Source of the DNA: Bacteroidales bacterium
Lineage (GTDB): Bacteria; Bacteroidota; Bacteroidia; Bacteroidales; WCHB1-69
Direction: 5' to 3'
Length of the DNA: 64,000 nt
Assembly (NCBI GenBank): GCA_017394765.1
Contig: JAFPXF010000097.1
Span: forward strand, 4,095-68,094
Below are positions 1 through 9,036 of this stretch, piece after piece. How positions within the stretch are numbered: the stretch's first letter is position 1; every line of letters begins with the position of its first letter. A program made the translations under genes and the position numbers. The notes under the pieces were generated by a model. The model saw only the letters and a list, made by a program, of their open reading frames with translations, did not search any database and was not told where the DNA came from.

Positions 1-253
1 CCAAAATGGCCTTCTCGATGACGGGCAGCATGTTGCGCTCCCACGGCTGGATGACAATCTGGTGGGCGTCCGGGGTGTTGATGTTGGCCACCTGCTCCAC
101 GGGCGTGGGGTTGCCGTAATAGTCCACCTTCAGACCCTCCAGCATTTGCGGGGAGGCCTTGCCGGCACGGATTTTCTGCAAGTCTCTATCAAAAAAGGCG
201 ACTGTGGAGTTCATGTTCTCCTTCGCTTGCTTGAGGCATTGTTGTGTGTCCAT
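1..253 (-). CDS. frr: Ribosome recycling factor (partial, N-terminal part)
   Basis: Cytoplasmic factor that splits post-termination ribosomes together with EF-G. Only about 84 N-terminal residues are inside the window; the gene runs off the left edge. The reverse-strand reading begins MDTQQCLKQAKENMNS and contains LQKIRAGKASPQMLEGLKV and the stretch VDYYGNPTPVEQVANI, the RAGRASP-like and YYGxxTPxxQxA signatures of the family. The ATG is at 251-253. It lies downstream of pyrH on the same strand, the usual pyrH-frr pairing, here with one small membrane-protein gene in between. Confidence 0.95.
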   Translation of the reverse strand, partial: MDTQQCLKQAKENMNSTVAFFDRDLQKIRAGKASPQMLEGLKVDYYGNPTPVEQVANINTPDAHQIVIQPWERNMLPVIEKAIL

Positions 254-286
254 TTTTTCGTCTCTTAAAAGGTGTTAATTTCGTTA

Positions 287-721
287 TTAGTTGTTTTGCG
301 GAGTTTCAGTCTTCTCCTCCTTGATTTTGTCTCTTTGAATCGCCGTTTTCAATTCCTCGATTTTCTTGAGCTGCTTGCTGCGCTGCTTCCGGATGCGATT
401 GAGCTCCTTCTCCACCAACGTCTTGTTCCATTTGAACGCAATGCAATAATGGAGGATGACAAGCAACAACCATGCCAAAGTAATGCAAATGAACACCTTG
501 AGGATGGCCCACTTGATGGAATAGTCGGTGACAACAGCATTGAAGAGGGTGAAATAAAGCACCCAGATGATGAGATTGATGAGTACAAACAGGCCCAAAT
601 GGATTCTGAAACGCATGCGGCTCGTGGCCACGTTCTGCATTTTGGCCTCCTCTTCCACATTCACATCGGGGATGGTGGACTTTTCTTGGTCCGTTGCCGG
701 GATTTTTTCGTTTTCTTCCAT
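287..721 (-). CDS. 2TM domain-containing membrane protein
   Basis: 144-residue protein. Residues about 1-30 are acidic and polar. Two hydrophobic segments follow (about 43-66, LGLFVLINLIIWVLYFTLFN, and about 72-94, WAILKVFICITLAWLLLVIL), joined by a short loop. A charged tail (about 100-144) is rich in Lys, Glu and Arg and probably coiled-coil. This matches the Bacteroidota 2TM family (hairpin inner-membrane domain, function unknown). It sits 6 bp downstream of pyrH and upstream of frr on the same strand, so it is probably co-transcribed with them. No catalytic motif is visible. Confidence 0.7.
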   Translation of the reverse strand: MEENEKIPATDQEKSTIPDVNVEEEAKMQNVATSRMRFRIHLGLFVLINLIIWVLYFTLFNAVVTDYSIKWAILKVFICITLAWLLLVILHYCIAFKWNKTLVEKELNRIRKQRSKQLKKIEELKTAIQRDKIKEEKTETPQNN

Positions 722-727
722 AATATA

Positions 728-1432
728 CTATTGTAAGAGTGTTCCGATGGGTTCGCCAGTCATCACCTTGAGCAGGTTGCCCGGTTTGTTGGCATCATAG
801 ACATAGACAGGCATTTTGTTCTCCTTGCAGAGGGTGAATGCGGTCATATCCATGATTTTGAGGTTCTTGTCGTATGCCTCGTCGAAAGTCAGCGTGGTGT
901 ATTTGGTAGCGGTGGGGTCCTTCTCGGGGTCAGCGGTATAGACACCGTCCACGCGGGTACCCTTGAGCAGGAGGTCGGCACCGATCTCGACGGCGCGAAG
1001 TGCGGCACCGGAGTCGGTGGTGAAGAAGGGGTTGCCCGTGCCGCCGCCCATGAGGACGACGTAGCCGGACTCCAACAGTTCCACGGCCCTGCGCCAGGAG
1101 CATTTCTCGCACACGCCCTCGATGGCCAATGCGGAGAGCACCTTGGCCTTCAGTCCTAACTCTTCGAGCACGGCCTGCACGGCCATGGCGTTGATGACGG
1201 TGGCCAACATGCCCATCTGGTCGCCCTGCCGACGGTCGAAGCCCTTGGAGGAGCCCTGCACGCCGCGGAAAATGTTGCCGCCGCCGATGACCACACCCAC
1301 CTGCACGCCTTGCGACACAACAGATTGGATCTCGGAGGCATAGTGGCGCACATTTTGGTATTGGATGCCATAACCATCCTCGCCCATCAGCGATTCACCA
1401 CTCAATTTTAGCAATATGCGCTTGTATTTCAT
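728..1432 (-). CDS. pyrH: UMP kinase
   Basis: Phosphorylates UMP to UDP with ATP, the second-last step to UTP. The 234 residues start MKYKRILLKLSGESLMG (phosphate-binding KLSGE), followed by the glycine-rich GGGNIFRG, DQMGMLATVINAMA and GGTGNPFFTTDSGAALRAVEI, all characteristic of bacterial amino-acid-kinase-fold UMP kinases. The length is normal for the family. It is the first gene of a pyrH - 2TM - frr run. A TAnnTTTG box lies about 20 bp before the start codon. Confidence 0.97.
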   Translation of the reverse strand: MKYKRILLKLSGESLMGEDGYGIQYQNVRHYASEIQSVVSQGVQVGVVIGGGNIFRGVQGSSKGFDRRQGDQMGMLATVINAMAVQAVLEELGLKAKVLSALAIEGVCEKCSWRRAVELLESGYVVLMGGGTGNPFFTTDSGAALRAVEIGADLLLKGTRVDGVYTADPEKDPTATKYTTLTFDEAYDKNLKIMDMTAFTLCKENKMPVYVYDANKPGNLLKVMTGEPIGTLLQ

Positions 1433-1450
1433 ACTTTTCTAATGAGGGGG

Positions 1451-1458
1451 CAAAAATA
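1451..1458 (-). promoter_or_regulatory. Bacteroidota -7 promoter box for pyrH
   Basis: The reverse strand reads TATTTTTG, matching TAnnTTTG, 19 nt before the pyrH ATG. No convincing -33 TTG was found at the preferred distance. Confidence 0.55.
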
Positions 1459-1628
1459 CAAAAAAAGGGAATGTAAGACTCGCAGGATAAAAAAAAAGAA
1501 TATTGTTTGCACAAACAATTACGAGTTGTTATGAGTACAGAAATGATGATAGATATCATCCGCAAACCGAGACAAACGACTAATTTATGAGAGAGGAAAT
1601 TAGAGACGCCGAACGACTTCAACACAAA

Positions 1629-1660
1629 AAAAACTCTCCCCAAAAGGGAGAGTTTTTTTT
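1629..1660 (-). terminator. Intrinsic terminator after rplI (reads both ways)
   Basis: Inverted repeat CTCTCCC (1634-1640) / GGGAGAG (1646-1652) with a 5-nt loop, an A-tract on the left and a T-tract on the right. On the minus strand it ends the rpsF-rpsR-rplI operon. The interval 1459-1628 shows no credible gene. Confidence 0.85.
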
Positions 1661-1680
1661 AATTCTATGAAAGGATATAA

Positions 1681-2142
1681 CTATTCTTCCGTCTCTGCCA
1701 CAACCTTCAGGTTGAGGGAGACCTTGTTGAAGTCCTTGTGAAGGTTGACAATAGCCTTGTATTCGCCAAGTTCCTTGATATGGTCTTCTTGAAGGACAAT
1801 CTTGCGACGGTCGATCTCAATGCCGTGCTGGGCCTTGAGGGCTTCGGCGACGAGGATGTTGTTGACGGAACCGAAGATGGTGCCCTTTTCGGAGGCCTTC
1901 ACGGGGATGGTGACTTCGAGGCCTTCGATCTTGCCGGCGAGGAATTCGGCTTCCTTGCGGATCTTTTCAACCTTGAAAGCGCGTTGCTTGATGGTTTCGG
2001 CCAGCATTTTCTTCTTGGCGGGGGTGGCAAGTTCCGCCAGACCTTTCGGGATGAGATAGTTGCGAGCGTAGCCGTCTTTCACCTTGACGAGGTCGTCGGC
2101 GTAGCCCAAGTTATTGACGTCTTGTTTCAGTATGATTTCCAT
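1681..2142 (-). CDS. rplI: 50S ribosomal protein L9
   Basis: Large-subunit protein that binds 23S rRNA near the L1 stalk. 153 residues, normal for the family. The N-terminal rRNA-binding domain begins MEIILKQDVNNLGYADDLVKVKDGYARNYLIPKGLA, with the L9 signature G-x-x-V-x-V-x-x-G-Y-x-R-N-Y-L-x-P. A central helix and a C-terminal domain (FGSVNNILVAEALKAQHGIEID) follow. Third gene of the rpsF-rpsR-rplI operon, 15 bp after rpsR. Confidence 0.97.
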   Translation of the reverse strand: MEIILKQDVNNLGYADDLVKVKDGYARNYLIPKGLAELATPAKKKMLAETIKQRAFKVEKIRKEAEFLAGKIEGLEVTIPVKASEKGTIFGSVNNILVAEALKAQHGIEIDRRKIVLQEDHIKELGEYKAIVNLHKDFNKVSLNLKVVAETEE

Positions 2143-2157
2143 AATTGTGATGCTCTT

Positions 2158-2433
2158 TTAGTAGTTAGACTTAAGGTTGTCGGTCACGAAGGGAAGCAGG
2201 GCGAGGTGACGTGCTCTCTTGACGGCCTGGGCGACCTTCTTCTGATATTTGAGGGAGGTGCCGGTGAGGCGGCGGGGCAGGATCTTGCCTTGCTCGTTGA
2301 CGAATTTCTTGAGGAACTCGCCATCCTTGTAGTCAATGAACTTGATGCCGCTCTTTTTGAAACGGCAGTATTTCTTTTTCTTGATGTCGATCGCAACGGG
2401 GGCGATGTATTTGATGTCGGATTGTTGTGCCAT
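2158..2433 (-). CDS. rpsR: 30S ribosomal protein S18
   Basis: Small-subunit platform protein that pairs with S6. The 91 residues include [21 protein letters not shown] and [21 protein letters not shown], the S18 core signature, then LALLPFVTD. It lies 2 bp downstream of rpsF and 15 bp upstream of rplI, the conserved bacterial order. Confidence 0.97.
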   Translation of the reverse strand: MAQQSDIKYIAPVAIDIKKKKYCRFKKSGIKFIDYKDGEFLKKFVNEQGKILPRRLTGTSLKYQKKVAQAVKRARHLALLPFVTDNLKSNY

Positions 2434-2435
2434 AA

Positions 2436-2864
2436 TTATTCTGCTGTTTCGATGTTATTTTCTTCGGTTTTCACTTCTTCCACTTGGGGCTCGGGAGCGG
2501 GTTGCTCGACGGGAGCTTCGGCAGCGGGTTGCTCTTTGCGGTTGGCGCGGCGCTTCTCGGCGTAAGCGATGGCGTATTTGTCCATGCTCACCGTAAGGAA
2601 GCGGATGATGCGCTCGTCACGACGGTATTGCAGCTCCAGGTTGGCCACAACGTCACCGTCGGCTTTGAATTCAAACAAATGATAGAATCCGGAAGATTTC
2701 TTCTGGATGGGATACTCCAGCTTGCGGAGGCCCCAGTTCTCTTGATGGACGATCTCAGCGCCTTTGTCGGTGAGAATCTTCTCAAACTTTTGTACCGTTT
2801 CCTTCATCTGATCTTCAGATAAAACGGGTGTCATAATGAAAACGGTTTCGTACTGATTAACCAT
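2436..2864 (-). CDS. rpsF: 30S ribosomal protein S6
   Basis: Small-subunit protein that forms a heterodimer with S18. 142 residues: the ferredoxin-like S6 fold spans about 1-100 ([57 protein letters not shown]). A Pro/Glu/Ala-rich acidic tail of about 35 residues follows, a common extension in Bacteroidota. First gene of the operon. The 5' leader is about 45 nt and shows no hairpin of the kind expected for S6:S18 autoregulation. Confidence 0.96.
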   Translation of the reverse strand: MVNQYETVFIMTPVLSEDQMKETVQKFEKILTDKGAEIVHQENWGLRKLEYPIQKKSSGFYHLFEFKADGDVVANLELQYRRDERIIRFLTVSMDKYAIAYAEKRRANRKEQPAAEAPVEQPAPEPQVEEVKTEENNIETAE

Positions 2865-2911
2865 AGTTTTTTTGTTGTTTTTATTATAAAAGTGTTTATT
2901 TTTTGGGGCGG

Positions 2912-2940
2912 CAAAAATACACTTTTTTTGATTTGCTCAA
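2912..2940 (-). promoter_or_regulatory. Promoter of the rpsF-rpsR-rplI operon
   Basis: Reverse strand: TTG (2938-2940), 18 nt, then TATTTTTG (2912-2919), a close match to the Bacteroidota TTG / TAnnTTTG promoter with good spacing. It points towards rpsF, whose ATG is about 48 nt downstream. Confidence 0.75.
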
Positions 2941-3013
2941 CTTGCTCATTTCATGTTTTTTTCAACAATTTCAAACAACGGGAAAACCGTATGCGGACAA
3001 TTACTTTTTTTTG

Positions 3014-3021
3014 TACTTTTG
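3014..3021 (+). promoter_or_regulatory. -7 promoter box for the Omp85-like gene
   Basis: TACTTTTG on the plus strand, 24 nt before the ATG at 3046, back to back with the rpsF promoter. The position also shows that the longer in-frame start at 2953 lies upstream of the transcript. Confidence 0.6.
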
Positions 3022-3045
3022 CCACTCATTTTAATACCGCACTCT

Positions 3046-4467
3046 ATGAAAAAACTTTTACTCGTGTTAATGTGCGCCTTTATGGCAACAGGACAAGCCG
3101 CCTTTGCCCAAGACAGCGGCCAGGGCGACAAAAAGGCCAAGAAAGAGAAAGCCAAGAAAGAGAAGAGCGAGATCCGCACCGGCTGGACCTTCGGCATCCT
3201 GCCCGATGTCGCTTTCGATGCGGACAAGGGATTCCAATACGGTGTGTTGGCCAACATTTACGACTTCGGCGACGGCTCCACCTACCCTGCTTACAAGCAG
3301 TCGATACGCCTGGAGGCGGCCTTCACCACCAAGCGTTCCGGCATCTTTCGCTTCTCCTACGACACCAAATACCTCATCCCCGAGTACCGCATCGCCCTTG
3401 ACGCCGCCTACCTGCCCGACGCCTTGTGCGACTTCTACGGCTACAACGGCTACCAAACGGTCTATAATGCGGGATGGTGCCGCAAGAAATCCGACGACTA
3501 CATCTCCCGCGCCTTCTACAAGTCGCACCGCGACCTGCTCCGCCTGGCCGCGGACATCGACGGCCCCATCGGCGGCAACTGGCGCTGGAGCGCCGGTCTC
3601 GGACTGCTTTGGTACAACATCGGGCGTGTGAACCTTGAGATGCTCAACCGTGGCAAGAAGGAGGAGAACATCTTGCCCGACATCGACGGAATGTATGAGA
3701 AATATGTCAAATGGGGACTGATTTCCAACGCCGAGGCCAATGGCGGCTGGCACCCCTATCTGCGCGGCGGCATCGTGTACGACAGCCGCGACCGCGAGCA
3801 GAACACCCACAAGGGCATCTACGCCGACGTGTTCTGGACCTACAACGCAGCCTTCGGCGAGGACAAGGGCTTCAACAACCTCCTGTTCAACGCCGCTTTC
3901 CGCCACTATGTGCCCGTCTATAAGGACAGGATCACCTTCGCCTACCGCATCGCCGCCCAGATGAACGTGGCCGGCACCGCACCGTTCTATCTCAACAACT
4001 ACTACAACAACCTCTTCATCCAACGGGCCATTTATGAGGGCCTCGGCGGCGGCAGCACCATGCGCGGCATCCTGCGCCACCGCGCCACTGCCCCTGGCTA
4101 CGCTTTCGCCAACATCGAGTTCCGTTTCAACATCTTCAAATTCGATGTCAAGAAAGAGCACTTCTTCATCGGACTCAACCCCTTCTTCGACGCCGGCATG
4201 ATCCTCCAGCCCTACAAGATCCGTGAAAACGAACTGATGGCCAACATCGCCCAGAACGACCCCGAATTCAACCTCGACGATCTTGACAACTACATTGTCT
4301 TCGGCGACCAGGCACAGGTTTTCCGCCCCCGCTTCTCCGCCGGCATCGGCCTGCGACTGATGATGAACGACAACTTCGTGCTCGCTATCGATTGGGCCGC
4401 CCCCTTCGACCGTCGCGACAACCACAGCCTCTCCAACTTCTACGTCAAAGTGGGCTACATGTTCTAA
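3046..4467 (+). CDS. Outer-membrane beta-barrel protein, Omp85/BamA-TamA-like
   Basis: 473 residues starting with a signal peptide (MKKLLLVLMCAFMATGQAAFAQ), then a Lys-rich linker, then a long stretch of alternating aromatic/polar beta strands to the C-terminal residues YVKVGYMF, an aromatic end typical of barrels. Motifs such as GGIVYDSRDRE, RGGSTMRG-like GGGSTMRGILRHR and DAGMI resemble the Omp85 barrel (bacterial surface antigen family), without visible POTRA repeats, so this is a short barrel-only member. A longer in-frame start at 2953 was rejected because the signal peptide and the promoter box both support 3046. It may export or insert an unidentified substrate. Followed after 12 bp by murB. 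Confidence 0.75.
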   Translation: MKKLLLVLMCAFMATGQAAFAQDSGQGDKKAKKEKAKKEKSEIRTGWTFGILPDVAFDADKGFQYGVLANIYDFGDGSTYPAYKQSIRLEAAFTTKRSGIFRFSYDTKYLIPEYRIALDAAYLPDALCDFYGYNGYQTVYNAGWCRKKSDDYISRAFYKSHRDLLRLAADIDGPIGGNWRWSAGLGLLWYNIGRVNLEMLNRGKKEENILPDIDGMYEKYVKWGLISNAEANGGWHPYLRGGIVYDSRDREQNTHKGIYADVFWTYNAAFGEDKGFNNLLFNAAFRHYVPVYKDRITFAYRIAAQMNVAGTAPFYLNNYYNNLFIQRAIYEGLGGGSTMRGILRHRATAPGYAFANIEFRFNIFKFDVKKEHFFIGLNPFFDAGMILQPYKIRENELMANIAQNDPEFNLDDLDNYIVFGDQAQVFRPRFSAGIGLRLMMNDNFVLAIDWAAPFDRRDNHSLSNFYVKVGYMF

Positions 4468-4479
4468 AACATCGCTAGG

Positions 4480-5478
4480 ATGAGAGTGGCGTTTGACTTT
4501 CCTCTAAAAGCGTACAACACGTTCGGCATGGACGTCACTTGCGCCCGCTTCGTGCAAATCGACCGGGCGGAAGAGATTCCGATGATGGGTGATGTCTTCG
4601 ATGCGCCGCACTATATCCTCGGCGGCGGCAGCAACACACTCTTCACCGGCCACTTTGAGGGCTCTGTCATCCACCCCGTCTTCCGCGGCATCGAGAAAGC
4701 GGACGAGACCGGCGGCAGCGTGCTGCTGCGCGTGGCGGCGGGCGAGCCGTGGGAGAATCTCACGGAACACTGCCGGCTAAACACCCTCTACGGTTTGGAA
4801 AACCTCACCGGCATCCCGGGATTAGTGGGCAGCGCGCCCGTGCAGAACATCGGCGCCTACGGCGTGGAGGCCAAAGACTGCATCGAACGAGTGACCGGCT
4901 ATTTCACCGACACCCAGCAGTCCTTCTCCCTCTCCAACGAGGAGTGCCGATTCGGGTATCGTGACTCCATTTTCAAGCACGAACTCAAGGGCAGGTGCTT
5001 CATCACACACGTCTGGTTCCGGCTCTCCACGCTCCCGCGTTTTAACCTCACATACAAGGCCCTCGCCCAAGCCATGGAGGGTCATGAGCCCACGCTCGAC
5101 AATGTGTCCGAAACTGTGCTGGCCATCCGCAACAGCAAGTTGCCCGACATCCGAAAAATCGGCTGCGCCGGAAGTTTTTTCAAAAACCCTGTTGTAGATG
5201 CAGCACAACACACGGCATTGCTGGCCCGCTTTCCCGACCTTGTCTCTTATCCTGCCGGTGAAGGCCATGTCAAACTGGCTGCCGGACAACTGATAGAGAA
5301 AGCCGGCTGGAAAGGCCGCCGCGAAGGCGATGCCGGCGTATATCCCCTGCAAGCCCTTGTGGTCGTCAACTACGGGAACGCTAAACCTGACGAGATTTGC
5401 CGAGTCTATCGCCACGTCATCGCCGATGTGCAAAACCTCTTTCAAATCACACTCACGCCCGAGGTAAATATTCTTTAG
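4480..5478 (+). CDS. murB: UDP-N-acetylenolpyruvoylglucosamine reductase
   Basis: FAD enzyme that reduces UDP-GlcNAc-enolpyruvate to UDP-MurNAc with NADPH, in cytoplasmic peptidoglycan precursor synthesis. 332 residues: the FAD-binding segment contains ILGGGSNTLF and GLENLTGIPGLVGSAPVQNI-GAYG; the substrate domain has FGYRDSIFKH; the catalytic Ser lies in CAGSFFKNP and the late Glu in LTPEVNIL. The insert with YRDS plus the length fit the E. coli-like type I MurB. Probably in one transcript with the upstream barrel gene and the downstream lipoprotein and AsmA-like genes. Confidence 0.95.
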   Translation: MRVAFDFPLKAYNTFGMDVTCARFVQIDRAEEIPMMGDVFDAPHYILGGGSNTLFTGHFEGSVIHPVFRGIEKADETGGSVLLRVAAGEPWENLTEHCRLNTLYGLENLTGIPGLVGSAPVQNIGAYGVEAKDCIERVTGYFTDTQQSFSLSNEECRFGYRDSIFKHELKGRCFITHVWFRLSTLPRFNLTYKALAQAMEGHEPTLDNVSETVLAIRNSKLPDIRKIGCAGSFFKNPVVDAAQHTALLARFPDLVSYPAGEGHVKLAAGQLIEKAGWKGRREGDAGVYPLQALVVVNYGNAKPDEICRVYRHVIADVQNLFQITLTPEVNIL

Positions 5479-5499
5479 CCGTATGGCACCACATTAACC

Positions 5500-5871
5500 A
5501 TGAAAATGAAAAAACGTTCGCTTATAATATTAATATGTATCGTCACAGCGTTCTGTTTTGACAGCTGCGACCTCTTCCAAAGGAAAAAGTTCGATGAGTC
5601 TCTGCTGCCGGGGCATTGGCAATCCGGCACCCTGCACGAACGCTACAACGCCGACGGTTCCGGCTACATTTGGGACACAGCGGACGACGTGACCGAGGAG
5701 GAGGCCCAACCCTTCAACTGGACCCTCACCGATGCCACTCTGACCCAAAACCACCTCATGGAAATGGGCGGTATCGTGCCCAAGACCTACACCCTCACGA
5801 CTCTGAACGCCACCACCCTCTCCTATCACGATAACTACGGCAAAAGTTACACGTTCACCAAACAACCGTAA
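5500..5871 (+). CDS. Small lipoprotein, lipocalin-like
   Basis: 123 residues. A lipoprotein signal peptide (KKRSLIILICIVTAF) leads to the lipobox FDSC, so the mature protein begins at Cys 23 and is membrane-anchored. The body reads LLPGHWQSGTLHERYNADGSGY and ends in short beta strands (YTLTTLNATTLSYHDNYGKSYTF), a pattern seen in Bacteroidota lipocalin-like or META-like small lipoproteins. No active site is visible. It lies between murB and the AsmA-like gene, with 6 bp to the latter. Confidence 0.6.
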   Translation: MKMKKRSLIILICIVTAFCFDSCDLFQRKKFDESLLPGHWQSGTLHERYNADGSGYIWDTADDVTEEEAQPFNWTLTDATLTQNHLMEMGGIVPKTYTLTTLNATTLSYHDNYGKSYTFTKQP

Positions 5872-5877
5872 CGCGAG

Positions 5878-8800
5878 ATGAAAAAAGGTCTCAAAATCAC
5901 GCTTATATCCTTGCTCTCGTTGCTTGGACTGGTCATCGTCGGCGCTGCCATCGTGATCTGGTCGCTGCTTTCGCCCGCACGGCTCACCAAACTTGTCAAC
6001 AAGGAGGTTCCCAATTTCCTGAACTGCGACTTCCACATCGAAAAAGCGGACCTCACCTTTTTCAAGACCTTCCCGCACATCGGCTTGGACCTTCACCATC
6101 TTTTGCTCACCAACCCCGTCTATGGCGCCCCCACCGACACGCTGTTGTATGTGAAAAGTTGTGCCACATCCCTCAACATCCGCGAACTCCTCAAGAACAA
6201 ACATATCGAGGTCCATGATTTCTCTCTTCAGAAAGGCAATGCCAACCTCTTCACCAACCCTGTGGGACAGACCAATTTTTCCGGCCTCTTCAGGACTCCG
6301 CAAGACACCACAGAGTTTTCCTACTCCGTGGCCCTCGAACAGGTGAAAGCCACTGATGTAAACATCTCCTACATCGATCTTCAGTCGAAAATGCGGGCCC
6401 ATTTGGACGACATGGACGTCAACGTCAAAGGAAACCTCGACAACAAAAACGTGAAGGGCAATGTCCAACTCGCAGCCAAGACGCTCAAATTCCAGACAAT
6501 CAACGAGCAACCGCTGCTTGCCAAAGGCCATGACATAAACCTCCATTTTGATGGAGACCTGCTACAGTTGGATTCATTGATGGGCATGCTGAACCTCCGC
6601 ATGGACGACCTCGTGTTGCATATAGGCGACGACCATTATGTTGACACGCTCGATGTCAGCCTCAACTCCAATCTGAAACTTGTCCTTTCCGACCAAGCCA
6701 TCGACATTCGGGAAACCAACCTTGCTTTGGGCGACTACAAGCTCGCCGTGGAAGGCAACGCCCGTCGCGACACGGCCAATGGCGACCTAACCATGGACCT
6801 TGGCTACCGCACGGAAACGTGGCCTCTGAAGGAGGTCATCGACTTGCTGCCGCGTGCAATTGTCGGCTCAGCTCTCGACAGCCTGCACATTGACGGCCGC
6901 GCCGGTTTCGCCGGCACAGTGGCCGGACTGTACAACGAGCAACACACACCCCGCATCACCTCCGACATCACCCTCGACGACGGAACCTTTTCCATGGATG
7001 GATTTCCCCTCTCCTTCGACCGCATTCACACCATCTGCCATTTCGACATGAGCCAAGGCAACCAAGCTGACGTGACCATCAAGGAGTTGGATGCTTATAA
7101 CGGGCGCAACCACCTCACCGCGCAAGGCACCGTCAAGGACCTCCTTGGCAAGATGCTCTGCGACCTTGCCCTCACCGGCGACCTGCATGTACAGGATTAC
7201 AAGGAAATGCTTCCTGAGAAACTGACACGCTGCAACGCCCGCGCCAAGGCTAACGTGAAGACGACCTTCGACTACGGGCAAATCGCCAGCGGAGCCTACG
7301 ACAAAATCAACGCCACAGGCCATCTTTCCCTTTCCGACGTCGATATGCTCTACGATGACTCTTTGGCTCTAAAGTCGCCTTCCCTTGATGTCGATATCGA
7401 CTTTCCCGTCAAGGAGAAGCCCTACGGCATTGGCGAGTGGGCACATCTCCGTGTGAAAGCCCCGAAGCTCAACGGCAGCAAAGTGGGCATGGGCCATCTT
7501 GAAGCCGCCACAGCGGACATTGACGCATACGTCAACAACCTGCTCGACAGCACCCTCGCGCTCAAGCTGGGCACAAAATACCGTTTTGGCTCCGTGGATG
7601 TCCATACAGACACCGTCGTTGCCTTGCTGCAAAATCCTGCCGGCACCTTCGTGATGCGCGACAGCAAGAATTTATCGTTGCAATATGCCGGCGACGGCAT
7701 TGCCGCCACAGTGGGCAATACAGTCTCCGCCCGCACGGGCAAACTCTCCCTCTCGGCCAAGTCGCACTACAATGAACACGGCAAAAACACCCTGATGCGC
7801 TGGAATCCCGATGTAAAACTCAAACTCTCACAGGGCAACGCCAAAGTCCAGAAACTGAACATGCCCGTGGAAGTACCCAATCTCGACGTGGACATCAACC
7901 TGTCGCACTGCAAAATCCATGATGGCCAGCTCAAGTTAGGGGCCTCCAAGTGCCGGCTGTCGGGAGACATTCGCGACATTGACAAGTATTATGAGGAACG
8001 CGGCCTGCTCACCGCCACACTCGACCTCACCTCCGATTATCTCGACCTCAACCAAATCATGGACCTTGTAAGCGGTCTCAACGCCCCCGACTCCTTGTTG
8101 GCAGAGAAGCCCCTGGCATCGGAGTCCGATCCTTTCATGGTACCCTACGGCATTGACGTACAAGTGAAGACCTCTGTAAAGAAGGCACTCTATGAGGAGG
8201 CCGAGATCCGCAACGTCGGCGGCTCCATTTCCGTGAAGGACGGCATCCTCGTGCTCGACCAGATGGGCCTCACTTCAGACGCCGCACGCATGCAGCTCAC
8301 CGCCCTCTACAAGTCACCACGCAAAAACCACCTTTTCCTCGGCCTTGACTTCCATTTGCTGGACATCAAGATCGACAAGCTCATCCAGATGATCCCGGAA
8401 GTCGATACCATCTTGCCGATGCTCAAGTCCTTTGCCGGCAACGCCGAGTTTCACTTTGCCATCGAGACGTACTTGAAATCCAATTACGACCTCAAGTACT
8501 CCACCCTGCGCGGGGCTGCCGCCATCAACGGTCATGACCTGGTGGTGCTTGACAACGACACCTATCGGAATATTGCCAAGAAGTTGATGTTCAGCAAAAA
8601 GACGGAAAACAAAATCGACAGCCTTTCTGCCGAGATCACCATTTTCAAAAACGAAATCGACGTATATCCCTTTGCAGTCTCCATCGACAAGTACCAGGCC
8701 ATCCTGTCGGGACGCCACAACCTCGACATGTCGTACAACTACAACATCTCCCTGCTCAAGCCTGTCCGTTTGGGCTTGGACATCATCGGTGCCGACAAGC

Positions 8801-8940
8801 GGAAGTTCAAGCTCGGCAAGGCCAAGTATGCCGAGTTCTACAAGCCGGAGCGACAGGATGTGGTGGAGAAAAATGTGATGCAGCTGAAGCAGCAGATCAA
8901 TCAGGCGTTGCGCCAAAACGTCAAGGAGCAGGCGCCTTAA
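5878..8940 (+). CDS. AsmA-like envelope protein
   Basis: 1020 residues with one N-terminal membrane anchor (about 6-31, LKITLISLLSLLGLVIVGAA) followed by a very long periplasmic region of repeating beta strands. The opening LTKLVNKEVPNFLNCDFHIEKADLTFFKTFPHIGLDLHHL and the recurring 'L-x-G-x-V/L' strand pattern fit the AsmA/TamB/YhdP group of bridge-like lipid-transfer proteins. The C-terminus is charged and helical (VVEKNVMQLKQQINQALRQNVKEQ). A role in lipid or outer-membrane homeostasis is inferred from the family only. Last gene of the run starting at 3046; a terminator follows. Confidence 0.8.
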   Translation: MKKGLKITLISLLSLLGLVIVGAAIVIWSLLSPARLTKLVNKEVPNFLNCDFHIEKADLTFFKTFPHIGLDLHHLLLTNPVYGAPTDTLLYVKSCATSLNIRELLKNKHIEVHDFSLQKGNANLFTNPVGQTNFSGLFRTPQDTTEFSYSVALEQVKATDVNISYIDLQSKMRAHLDDMDVNVKGNLDNKNVKGNVQLAAKTLKFQTINEQPLLAKGHDINLHFDGDLLQLDSLMGMLNLRMDDLVLHIGDDHYVDTLDVSLNSNLKLVLSDQAIDIRETNLALGDYKLAVEGNARRDTANGDLTMDLGYRTETWPLKEVIDLLPRAIVGSALDSLHIDGRAGFAGTVAGLYNEQHTPRITSDITLDDGTFSMDGFPLSFDRIHTICHFDMSQGNQADVTIKELDAYNGRNHLTAQGTVKDLLGKMLCDLALTGDLHVQDYKEMLPEKLTRCNARAKANVKTTFDYGQIASGAYDKINATGHLSLSDVDMLYDDSLALKSPSLDVDIDFPVKEKPYGIGEWAHLRVKAPKLNGSKVGMGHLEAATADIDAYVNNLLDSTLALKLGTKYRFGSVDVHTDTVVALLQNPAGTFVMRDSKNLSLQYAGDGIAATVGNTVSARTGKLSLSAKSHYNEHGKNTLMRWNPDVKLKLSQGNAKVQKLNMPVEVPNLDVDINLSHCKIHDGQLKLGASKCRLSGDIRDIDKYYEERGLLTATLDLTSDYLDLNQIMDLVSGLNAPDSLLAEKPLASESDPFMVPYGIDVQVKTSVKKALYEEAEIRNVGGSISVKDGILVLDQMGLTSDAARMQLTALYKSPRKNHLFLGLDFHLLDIKIDKLIQMIPEVDTILPMLKSFAGNAEFHFAIETYLKSNYDLKYSTLRGAAAINGHDLVVLDNDTYRNIAKKLMFSKKTENKIDSLSAEITIFKNEIDVYPFAVSIDKYQAILSGRHNLDMSYNYNISLLKPVRLGLDIIGADKRKFKLGKAKYAEFYKPERQDVVEKNVMQLKQQINQALRQNVKEQAP

Positions 8941-8989
8941 CCCTTCAGAGACGGATTTGCAGACTTTCCATTGACAATATGACACAAAA

Positions 8990-9012
8990 AAGGGGCCCAA
9001 TCAGGGTCCCTT
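8990..9012. terminator. Bidirectional terminator between the AsmA-like gene and atpC
   Basis: Stem AAGGGGCCC / GGGTCCCTT with one G-T pair and an AATCA loop. A T-tract follows on the plus strand and an A-tract precedes it, so it serves both converging transcripts. Confidence 0.8.
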
Positions 9013-9036
9013 GTTTTTTTATTTGCAAAAAGTCTG

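Noticed and set aside
1395..1643. Minus-strand frame of 82 codons between rplI and pyrH
   Set aside because: It overlaps the pyrH start, crosses the pyrH promoter box and the terminator, and shows no family or signal.
2865..2911. S6:S18-binding leader of rpsF
   Set aside because: The 45-nt leader is A-rich and cannot form the expected hairpin.
3067..4425. Long minus-strand open frame of 452 codons opposite the Omp85-like gene
   Set aside because: It is the antisense of a GC-rich gene; residues are Val/Gly/Glu-rich without motifs, while the plus strand has a signal peptide and barrel pattern.
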